From positions 20,476-35,322 of the forward strand of contig MHKO01000040.1 in the NCBI GenBank assembly GCA_001818435.1: DNA of 14,847 nucleotides, given 5' to 3'. The stretch comes from Candidatus Komeilibacteria bacterium RIFCSPLOWO2_02_FULL_48_11 (GTDB lineage Bacteria > Patescibacteriota > Patescibacteriia > UBA2169). The translations under genes were made by a program, and so were the position numbers. The notes beneath the pieces are model-generated. The model was not told the DNA's origin and did not search any database. It worked only from the letters and a program-made list of their open reading frames with translations. Below, piece by piece: positions 1 through 4,853 of this stretch (position 1 is its first letter; each line of letters opens with the position of its first letter).

Positions 1-680
1 CGGCTCTCCCAAGCGAATTTCGGCTCCAGCACAATATGCCGGTCAATCTCGCGCAAATGGGCCCGCCAGAAGCTTTCGGTTAAATCGGAAAAATTATTGA
101 ATTTAATCAATTGAATGCCGGGCAGAATCCGGTGAAAGAGCGCGAACTGGCCATTGATTTTTTGCGGCAGCAGAAAGGAATCTTTTTCCCACAACAGCAC
201 GTCCCGGCCCGCCAGATGCTTGTAATAAGCCTCAAAAGCGAAATAACGCTCATCCAGATTCAAGTGGTGAAAAATGTCCTCGGCTTCGTCGTAAGTCAAA
301 TGCGGGGAGATAACGCCCTGCTTTGTCCAGTGCTCCAAATCCGGGCTGGTGGCCAAAGCCAGCATCGCGTTCTTACCATCATAAGCGGTGTAAAACATGT
401 AATAAACATCGTCCAAAAAAACAATCCGCGGGTCTTCCAAGCCTTGAGCTTCGTAAGGATGTTCCGGAACCAAGAGCGGCTTGCTCTCGCGTTGCAAAAT
501 TTGGTTATCAACCGAAAGCAAACAATGACCAATGGTGGAAAAATTGCCTGGCCGCACTGCGCGATAAAACAAGTGGATGACGCCGTCTTTGGCCACGCCG
601 GCCGGATTCAGCACCGCCTGGCTTTCAAACTCTTGGGTTGTTGGTTGCAATATTATGCCTTCAATTCGGCTCTGGAACAT
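1..680 (-). CDS. GH130-family glycoside phosphorylase/hydrolase, C-terminus cut off by window edge
   Basis: Enzymes of this family cleave beta-mannosides, usually by phosphorolysis, and would act in the cytoplasm on oligosaccharides or glycan linkages. The frame is open from an ATG at 680 through the first base of the window (226 residues; family members are usually 300-360). Seen in order: N-terminal beta-propeller strands with NPAGVAKDGVIHLFYR (residues about 25-40), the family-typical GLEDPRIV (80-87), YYMFYTAYDG (93-102), and LPQKINGQFALFHR (171-184), matching the usual P-x-K-I-N-G-x-hydrophobic-H-R block. The EDPR aspartate is the expected catalytic region. No Shine-Dalgarno is visible before the ATG. 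The frame stays open upstream through a palindrome, but conservation-like sequence begins after this ATG. The nearest upstream gene is tRNA-Pro, 96 nt away. Exact substrate cannot be read from the sequence. Confidence 0.85.
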   Translation of the reverse strand, partial: MFQSRIEGIILQPTTQEFESQAVLNPAGVAKDGVIHLFYRAVRPGNFSTIGHCLLSVDNQILQRESKPLLVPEHPYEAQGLEDPRIVFLDDVYYMFYTAYDGKNAMLALATSPDLEHWTKQGVISPHLTYDEAEDIFHHLNLDERYFAFEAYYKHLAGRDVLLWEKDSFLLPQKINGQFALFHRILPGIQLIKFNNFSDLTESFWRAHLREIDRHIVLEPKFAWES

Positions 681-702
681 AAGAATATTTACAATCGGGC
701 TG

Positions 703-749
703 GCGAGATTTGCCAGCCAGAGGCTGGTCGGCCTCTGGCCGAAACTCGC
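703..749. repeat. Nested palindrome between tRNA-Pro and the GH130 gene
   Basis: A perfect 9-bp stem GCCAGAGGC/GCCTCTGGC (716-724 with 731-739, 6-nt loop) lies inside an outer GCGAG/CTCGC pairing (703-707 with 745-749). It forms a compact cruciform or RNA hairpin in the 5' region of the GH130 gene, 23 nt before the start codon. It lacks a U-tract on the minus strand, so it is not a classical terminator. It may be a dispersed palindromic unit or an RNA-processing or stabilising hairpin. Confidence 0.7.
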
Positions 750-776
750 GACCTTCCGCCCAGGGCAGACGCGCTA

Positions 777-847
777 TCGGGGACCCGGGAATCGAACCCG
801 GTCTACACCCACCCCATGGGCGCGTACTACCGGTATACTAGTCCCCG
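777..847 (-). tRNA. tRNA-Pro (anticodon GGG)
   Basis: Folded by hand on the minus strand: acceptor CGGGGAC/GTCCCCG (7 bp, C1-G72 as usual for tRNA-Pro) with discriminator A at 777; D arm GTAT-ACCGGTA-GTAC; anticodon stem CGCCC/GGGTG (one G-U) with loop ATGGGGT, giving anticodon GGG followed by G37, typical of proline tRNAs; four-base variable loop; T arm CCGGG-TTCGATT-CCCGG. Total 71 nt. The CCA end is not encoded, so a CCA-adding enzyme is required. It reads CCC and, by wobble, CCU codons. Confidence 0.95.
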
Positions 848-885
848 TAGCACTAATAAAATACCACAGCCGCTAACAAAACACT

Positions 886-906
886 AGCCCGCCTCATCGG
901 CGGGCT
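886..906 (-). terminator. Terminator-like hairpin at the end of the putative ncRNA
   Basis: A perfect 8-bp stem AGCCCGCC/GGCGGGCT with a 5-nt loop. On the minus strand it is followed by AGTGTTTTGTTAG, a broken T-rich tract. It is placed 18 nt before the 3' end of the upstream conserved hairpins and 38 nt before tRNA-Pro. The imperfect T-run makes termination likely but perhaps partial, so tRNA-Pro could receive read-through transcription. Confidence 0.6.
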
Positions 907-943
907 AAGTGTCTGAGGACTTGATATCAGAAGATATCATCAT
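905..943 (-). CDS. Possible 12-codon leader peptide in the structured RNA
   Basis: ATG ATG at 943-938 opens a 12-residue frame (MMISSDIKSSDT) ending in TAG at 905. It is preceded by GGAAAGGAG with a 4-nt gap, one of the strongest SD sequences in the window. Another tiny frame (MRKGDA, 960-940) ends in a TGA that overlaps this start, the usual geometry of translational coupling. The SD can pair with CTCCTTTC at 983-976. No homology can be claimed for such a short peptide; it may be only a consequence of the RNA structure. Confidence 0.3.
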   Translation of the reverse strand: MMISSDIKSSDT

Positions 944-1204
944 GCATCTCCTTTCCTCATCTAGTCCTTTCCTCCGAAAGGAGGAATAGGCGGCTCTTAA
1001 GCTATAGCGTTCCCCTCTGACGGTAATAGGCCTGGCACCAGTGTACTTCAAACCGAGCCTAGGGCCCGGCTCTGGTTGCAGAAGCGCCATTGAACGTAAA
1101 GAAGGGCCAAGGGTATCCGCGATGCCGGCCCACGGGCCGGCATGATAGTGGATTCCCAAGATAACGCGTTTGTAGAAAACCTATAGCCTGAAAGAGCTAT
1201 CTCT

Positions 1205-1234
1205 ATTATACATCCGCGGCCAAGCTCGTGACAA
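1205..1234 (-). promoter_or_regulatory. Sigma70-type promoter for the putative ncRNA
   Basis: On the minus strand, -35 TTGTCA (1234-1229) and -10 TATAAT (1210-1205, perfect consensus) are separated by 18 nt, with TG one base upstream of the -10 box. Initiation about 7 nt downstream would begin the RNA almost exactly at its closing stem, which supports a dedicated RNA transcript. Confidence 0.7.
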
Positions 1235-1305
1235 GCTCAAAAACAAGGTTCAGACTTTCGCTAAAGTTAGGATAAATCTTAAAATTTATCAACAATTTTT
1301 GCACC

Positions 1306-1343
1306 AAAAAAAAATGCCTGCGTCCAAAAGACCGCAGGCATTT
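1306..1343 (-). terminator. Rho-independent terminator of the zinc-ribbon gene
   Basis: A perfect 11-bp stem (1312-1322 with 1333-1343, core ATGCCTGCG/CGCAGGCAT) is followed on the minus strand by nine Ts (1314-1306). It lies about 27 nt past the stop codon at 1370. A second perfect hairpin TCGCTTC/GAAGCGA sits between the stop codon and this terminator. This is the clearest intrinsic terminator in the window. Confidence 0.9.
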
Positions 1344-1369
1344 CACCTAATCTCGCTTCAGAAGCGAAG

Positions 1370-1630
1370 CTAGGTAAACAGCCAATGTTGTTCACACTGG
1401 GGCCGCGTCGGCGGCATCTCTAAATCTGGATGCACGATATGCCGCCTCCGTTTGTGATTCCGGCCCTTGATGTGAACCAGCTCACCAACCTGGACACATT
1501 TTGGATTCACGCACCGGAACCAACCGGAATTTTGACCGTTAAATACTTTCATCCGGTCTTCTCCAACTCTTTCCTTGTCGCTACCTTGGCTGACTTGCGT
1601 CAGCTCTGAATTGCATAACCCGCAATTCAT
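1370..1630 (-). CDS. Small Cys-rich (zinc-ribbon-like) protein, unknown function
   Basis: The product is 86 residues and not recognised. It opens with a Cys-x-x-Cys pair (C3, C6) and has a second pair C40-VNPK-C45 plus C79 and H82, so a structural zinc site is likely. The middle (residues 57-66) is strongly basic (GRNHKRRRHI), compatible with nucleic-acid or ribosome contact, but this is inference. The ATG is preceded by GGGGGAG seven nt upstream, a good SD that is unusual in this window. The gene is monocistronic: its own promoter lies about 130 nt upstream and a strong terminator follows. A long 5' leader with a stable hairpin suggests regulation at the RNA level. Confidence 0.65.
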   Translation of the reverse strand: MNCGLCNSELTQVSQGSDKERVGEDRMKVFNGQNSGWFRCVNPKCVQVGELVHIKGRNHKRRRHIVHPDLEMPPTRPQCEQHWLFT

Positions 1631-1723
1631 TACTCTCTCCCCCTAGGTAGAAGTTTGAAGATTGAATGGAGTGTGCCTGACCGTCTCCCCACGGCCAGGG
1701 AAAAGTTAATGAACAAGTTGCCA

Positions 1724-1757
1724 AAGAACCAACCCTTTATAATTAGGGAAGGTTCTT
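1724..1757 (-). promoter_or_regulatory. Hairpin at the 5' end of the zinc-ribbon mRNA leader
   Basis: AAGAACC/GGTTCTT (1757-1751 with 1730-1724) extended by CCC/GGG after a TT/TT internal mismatch, with an A+T-rich loop. It begins within a few nt of the predicted transcription start. The remaining roughly 90 nt of leader include CCGT-GGGGAG-ACGG near 1674-1687. It may stabilise the 5' end or take part in leader control; no known riboswitch class is recognised. Confidence 0.5.
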
Positions 1758-1766
1758 AAACTACTT

Positions 1767-1796
1767 TTAGTATGCGCCAATGATTTATTATGTCAA
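1767..1796 (-). promoter_or_regulatory. Promoter of the zinc-ribbon gene
   Basis: Perfect -35 TTGACA (1796-1791) and -10 TACTAA (1772-1767) with an 18-nt spacer (or ATACTA with 17). The -35 box starts only five nt after the adenylate kinase stop codon. Predicted transcription start is near 1760. Confidence 0.75.
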
Positions 1797-1800
1797 GACT

Positions 1801-2883
1801 TTACAGCCCCAGCGCTTGCGCGGTCTGTTTAATCAAACTGACGCCGACTGCCGGCGGCAATAAACTGTAAGAAAGTTCGCCCTGGTCGTCTTTGACTGTC
1901 CAGGGCTCTTCAATAAATTTCACCTGGCCAGCGGCCTCATCATATTCATAGCGGTAGGCTGGCGTGATTTCGTAGTCATCCACGAATTCCTTGGCTTGCG
2001 CCACTGGAATGGCGTTGCGCAAATAGATTTTAGGCACGCCCTCAAGCTCCATCAACTTGGCCATAACCTGGCGGTCCAGCTCAAGGCGGTCGCGCACCGC
2101 CTCAATGCCCAAATTATCGCCCTCTTTCGGCTTCAGGCGAGCCGTGCCAAAACCGGAACAAGCGGAATTATCGCAAAGCAAGTAGAACTGTTTTGTTTCC
2201 TGGTCGTATGAAACGTCTTTGGTGCGCAGGAGCTTCACGTTCCGCGGCACCTGGCACAGCGGGCAAACCACGCGGAACTTCATGCGCTCGTCAATCACGG
2301 CCTCGGGCACGCTGATGAAAACCAAAAAATCCGGGTCCGAGCGATAGCCCATCAAAGCGCGGAAATAAAGCGCGTAAGAAATCTGGTCCAGATTGCGCGG
2401 AAAGCCGTCAATAAAAATCGCTTTCCGGCCCAGCCGGTCAATTTGGCGCTCCACCAAAGCCAGAATCACCTCGGTCGGCAATAGAGTTTTGGTGTCGCGG
2501 CCTTCAATAATGTCAAAAATTTTTTCCAGAGCAATGAACCCGCGGTAGCGGCTGGAGAGAAACTCCATGAGTTCGCGTTTCTTGCCCTCATCAGCCAAGT
2601 CATTATGCGTGCCGCGGACAATGTCGCCCACGGAAATATGAGCCACGTGCTCGCTGCCGACCGCTTCCATAAAAAGCTTGGTGTAGGTGCCTTTGCCGGA
2701 ATTTTTCGGGCCCAAAAGAAAGCCCACAAAAGTATTGCCCGCGTCCAAATACTCTTTTAATTTTTCAATTTCCGGGCCAGCCTTAAGCGCGAAATACTTG
2801 CGCCGCTCCACCGGGTCCTCCAGCAGATATTTCTCCTCGGGCCCGGCGATTTTAGTCTTAAAAATCGGAAAAGTTGTCGTCAT
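1801..2883 (-). CDS. Adenylate-kinase-like nucleoside monophosphate kinase, long form
   Basis: Phosphoryl transfer between ATP and AMP (or another NMP), in the cytoplasm. The 360-residue product is much longer than standard adenylate kinase (about 215). Seen: a 50-residue N-terminal extension, P-loop GPKNSGKGT (58-66), the NMP-binding start ISVGDIVR (83-90), DGFPRN (159-164), and a LID-like zinc site with C207-x2-C210 and C237-x4-C242. RDRLELDRQ (264-272) follows the LID. The last 80 residues are an extra C-terminal domain. Start choice: the frame extends to a TTG at 2919, but that stretch overlaps the upstream small ORF; the ATG at 2883 lies 13 nt after that ORF's stop. No SD is visible, so coupling to upstream translation is plausible. 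Whether AMP is the true substrate is uncertain. Confidence 0.85.
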   Translation of the reverse strand: MTTTFPIFKTKIAGPEEKYLLEDPVERRKYFALKAGPEIEKLKEYLDAGNTFVGFLLGPKNSGKGTYTKLFMEAVGSEHVAHISVGDIVRGTHNDLADEGKKRELMEFLSSRYRGFIALEKIFDIIEGRDTKTLLPTEVILALVERQIDRLGRKAIFIDGFPRNLDQISYALYFRALMGYRSDPDFLVFISVPEAVIDERMKFRVVCPLCQVPRNVKLLRTKDVSYDQETKQFYLLCDNSACSGFGTARLKPKEGDNLGIEAVRDRLELDRQVMAKLMELEGVPKIYLRNAIPVAQAKEFVDDYEITPAYRYEYDEAAGQVKFIEEPWTVKDDQGELSYSLLPPAVGVSLIKQTAQALGL

Positions 2884-2896
2884 ACAATAATTAAAA

Positions 2897-3016
2897 TTAC
2901 CATAATAAACTGGGAACAACTATAATCAGCAGAATAACCGCCGCCGCCAGCAACACGGAATTCACTATGTTCAAGAGATTATTTAATTTCGCCACGCTGA
3001 TTTTTAATTTCATCAT
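2897..3016 (-). CDS. Small single-pass membrane peptide, 39 residues
   Basis: This short frame fills the gap between the response regulator and the adenylate kinase. It starts with ATG ATG nine bases after the regulator stop codon and ends in TAA at 2897. The N-terminus is basic and polar (MMKLKISVAKLNNLLN); the rest is a hydrophobic helix (VLLAAAVILLIIVV) ending PSLLW, so one membrane span with a cytoplasmic N-terminus is predicted. No SD. Its tight fit between two genes of the same strand supports it being real. Function unknown. Confidence 0.5.
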   Translation of the reverse strand: MMKLKISVAKLNNLLNIVNSVLLAAAVILLIIVVPSLLW

Positions 3017-3023
3017 AAAAAAA

Positions 3024-3416
3024 TTATTTCTTGGACTGGCTTAAAATTTCTTTAATTTTGGCCGCCACCTGGCTGGGAGTAAAATTGGCCTTAACCAGAT
3101 AATCAGTGGCCCCCAGGCTCTGGCCTTTTTTAATGTCTTCCTCTTGGCCTAAATTAGTCAGCAGGATGATGGGCGTGGTTTTATACTGCTCCAGAGAACG
3201 CAATTCTTTGAGCGCCGCGAAGCCGTCCAGCTTGGGCATGATTATGTCCACCAGCACAATGTCAAACTGCTCGGCCTTGGCTTTAGCCAAGCCCGCTTCC
3301 CCGTCCGGGGCCGTGGCCACCACTAGACCTTCATTTTTAAACTTGGTTTGGTACATTGAAGACAGCATGGTTTCGTCTTCCATCAGCAAAATCTTTATGG
3401 GTTTTTGATCAGGCAT
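3024..3416 (-). CDS. Receiver-only response regulator (CheY-like)
   Basis: A single REC domain of 130 residues, phosphorylated by a histidine kinase not present here. Seen: acidic pair E13-D14, phospho-acceptor D57 in VLVDIIMP, T87 in ILLTN, and K109 in YLVKA with the usual cis-peptide neighbourhood. There is no DNA-binding or output domain, so it must act by protein contact, as in chemotaxis or pilus control (inference). The frame runs further upstream (to 3494), but those residues translate repeat DNA; the ATG at 3416 begins just before IKILLMEDE. A promoter places the transcription start about 3 nt before this ATG, suggesting leaderless translation. It heads a unit with the small membrane peptide and the adenylate kinase. 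Confidence 0.92.
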   Translation of the reverse strand: MPDQKPIKILLMEDETMLSSMYQTKFKNEGLVVATAPDGEAGLAKAKAEQFDIVLVDIIMPKLDGFAALKELRSLEQYKTTPIILLTNLGQEEDIKKGQSLGATDYLVKANFTPSQVAAKIKEILSQSKK

Positions 3417-3425
3417 AATGAGAAT

Positions 3426-3453
3426 AGTGTAGCAAAATGCGGTGAAAATGCAA
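3426..3453 (-). promoter_or_regulatory. Promoter of the response regulator unit
   Basis: On the minus strand, -35 TTGCAT (3453-3448) and -10 TACACT (3431-3426) with a 16-nt spacer and TG immediately upstream (TGCTACACT, extended -10 type). The predicted start site at about 3419 leaves almost no leader before the ATG at 3416. Confidence 0.55.
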
Positions 3454-3458
3454 GAAAG

Positions 3459-3690
3459 CGATACGAAAGTCATGCTAAAACATACGAAAGACACGAACTT
3501 TCTGTCATTGCGAGGAGCGAGCAGTACTCTGCGAACGACGCGGCAATCCCGAGATTAAATTCTGGGATTGCGGAGCCTGTCCCGAGTATGCCCGAGGGAG
3601 TCGCGAGGGAGTTTACCCCGAGTATGCCCGAGGGGCTCCCTCGCAATGACATTCGTATTTTTCGTATGCTTTCGTATTAATTTAGTATCG
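3459..3690. repeat. Composite inverted-repeat element 1 (ATACGAA arms, TGTCATTGCGAG core)
   Basis: The ends CGATAC (3459) and GTATCG (3690) begin imperfect inverted arms made of repeated ATACGAA/CATACGAAA units. The core is bounded by a perfect 12-bp inverted pair TGTCATTGCGAG (3503-3514) and CTCGCAATGACA (3640-3651). Inside are the hairpin CAATCCC/GGGATTG (3544-3570) and a 17-bp direct repeat CCCGAGTATGCCCGAGG at 3581 and 3617. It fills the gap between the MBL gene and the response regulator promoter and carries no plausible gene. It may act as a bidirectional terminator. Confidence 0.8.
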
Positions 3691-3693
3691 CTC

Positions 3694-4563
3694 TTATTTA
3701 AGCTCCACATACTCCCCATCACTCCTTAACTTAATGTCCCCCAGCTCGTCAGTCCGCAAAACCGGAATCTGGAGTTTCTTCAGGCGGTTCAAAATCGTCA
3801 AAGACGGATGGCCGTAGCGATTGTCTCGGCCCACGGAAATTACGGCCGCCTCCGGCGCCACGGCTTCCAAAAAAGGTTCACTGCTGGATGTTTTACTGCC
3901 ATGATGACCAAGCTTCAAAATTTCAGAATCCAACCCAGAGCCATAGAGAGCCGCTATCTTGTCTTCAGTCTCAATCGGCGCGTCGCCGGTGAATAGATAA
4001 TCAATCTGGCCATCAGTCAGCCGCACCACGATTGAAGCCGAATTGGCATCTTCCAAATCCTGGCCAACAAAACTGGTATCAGGATAAAGCACGTCCAAAA
4101 ACAAATTATCACCCAAATCATAAATTTGGCGGCTGGCAACCAAATGTTGGGTGATGGATTTTTTGGCAATCTCCTGTTGGAGCGCCTGGTAAATGCCGGT
4201 TGGATGCGCCAAACCCGGCTCAAGCATCAAGCCGACGCGATAACGCTTAAGAACGTCAACCAACCCGGCAATATGGTCCGCGTCCGGATGCGTGGCAATC
4301 ACCAGGTCCAAATCTTTGTCATAAAAAGGCAAATGCCGGCCTAATCGCCCTAAAACATTGGCATCCGGACCGCCGTCAATTAATATCTGCTGATTATATT
4401 TGGTCTTGATTAAAATGCTGTCCCCCTGGCCCACGTCCAAAAAAACGACTTCAACGTTGGGCTTGTTCCTGGCCTGCCAGTAAAGAATAAACGTTAAAAC
4501 GATAATGACGAGCGTTAAACCAGTGAGGAGGACAATAATTTGTTGGTAGCGCTTGAGAGTCAT
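3694..4563 (-). CDS. Membrane-anchored metallo-beta-lactamase-fold protein, ComEC C-terminal-domain type
   Basis: The 289-residue product matches the MBL domain that is fused to the end of ComEC in most bacteria. It starts with an N-terminal membrane span (residues about 8-28), then VEVVFLDVGQGDSILI (37-52), the hallmark of this family, then LIDGGP (61-66) and the metal-site motif THPDADH (91-97). LGHHGSKTSSS and the SVGRDNRYGHP segment follow near the end. In natural transformation this domain is thought to be a nuclease that processes incoming DNA; whether it still does so as a separate protein is unknown. The ATG at 4563 is chosen because residues upstream translate repeat DNA. No SD is seen. 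It lies directly downstream of comEC, separated by a repeat element. Confidence 0.9.
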   Translation of the reverse strand: MTLKRYQQIIVLLTGLTLVIIVLTFILYWQARNKPNVEVVFLDVGQGDSILIKTKYNQQILIDGGPDANVLGRLGRHLPFYDKDLDLVIATHPDADHIAGLVDVLKRYRVGLMLEPGLAHPTGIYQALQQEIAKKSITQHLVASRQIYDLGDNLFLDVLYPDTSFVGQDLEDANSASIVVRLTDGQIDYLFTGDAPIETEDKIAALYGSGLDSEILKLGHHGSKTSSSEPFLEAVAPEAAVISVGRDNRYGHPSLTILNRLKKLQIPVLRTDELGDIKLRSDGEYVELK

Positions 4564-4569
4564 AAATAA

Positions 4570-4853
4570 AAAGATACAAGAAACAAGATACAAACAAGAT
4601 ACAAATTAAAATCCAAATGTCAAAGTTCAAATGCCAAATGAATGCCAAAATCCTAATGACAAAAGGTTAAACTCGTCATCCTGAGCGCCAGCGAAGGATC
4701 TCAGAATTAAACACGAGATTCTTCGGCTTCGCCTCAGAATGACGTGCATATTTAAGCATTTGACATTCATTTGAGCTTTGGGTTTTGACATTTGGCATTC
4801 TAATTTGAATATTGTATCTTGCTTGATTATTGTATCTTGTGTCTTGTATCTTT
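4570..4853. repeat. Composite inverted-repeat element 2, overlapping the 3' end of comEC
   Basis: Inverted arms: AAGATACAAGAAACAAGAT at the low end (from 4571) against TTGTGTCTTGTATCTTT at the high end (to 4853). Each arm continues with repeated AAGATACAA and CAAATGNCAAA units. The core carries CGTCATCCTGAG (4674 onward) against CTCAGAATGACG near 4733-4744, with GAAGGATCT/AGATTCTTC arms. The element supplies the last codons (DTRHKIQ) and stop codon of comEC and occupies all space up to the MBL gene. Confidence 0.8.

Larger units (their letters stand above)
886..1198 (-). ncRNA. Putative structured RNA of unknown class (promoter, closing stem, anti-SD switch)
   Basis: No protein-like ORF is convincing here, but RNA structure is dense on the minus strand. 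The predicted transcription start (about 1198) falls at a long-range closing stem: GCTCTT (1197-1192) and GCTATAG (1187-1181) pair with AAGAGC (998-993) and CTATAGC (1007-1001). Inside are a stem GGG/CCC plus ATCC/GGAT (1157-1150 with 1118-1111) capped by the 22-nt palindrome at 1122-1143, and a stem TGGCGC/GTGCCA (1089-1084 with 1038-1033) containing AACC/GGTT and GAGCC/GGCTC (1077-1051). The 3' part has an SD-sequestering hairpin, then a TGATATC/GATATCA hairpin, then a terminator-like hairpin. It lacks RNase P, tmRNA and SRP hallmark sequences. It could be an independent ncRNA or a riboswitch-like leader for tiny ORFs. Class unknown. Confidence 0.6.

Noticed and set aside
111..887. 258-residue forward-strand ORF and other forward ORFs at the left end
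   Set aside because: The opposite strand encodes a clear GH130 protein and tRNA-Pro over the same bases; the forward translation runs through the tRNA and has no domain-like features.
905..1159. 84-residue minus-strand ORF
   Set aside because: It runs through RNA stems and palindromes, has no family features or SD at its start, and the region is better explained as structured RNA.
886..1198. Identification as RNase P RNA, tmRNA, SRP RNA or 6S RNA
   Set aside because: GAGGAAAGTCC/ACAGAA (RNase P), a tRNA-like end (tmRNA), the GGAAGGAAGCAGC loop (SRP) and the single long 6S-type hairpin are not present.
3405..3680. 91-residue forward ORF and 60-residue reverse ORF in the 3459-3690 gap
   Set aside because: Both translate the inverted-repeat element (repeating PSMPEG-type or GILG-type residues) and show no gene signals.
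4570..4853. CRISPR array suspected from repeated AAGATACAA and CAAATG units
   Set aside because: Units are 7-11 nt, spacing is irregular, arms are inverted, and no spacers or cas genes exist.
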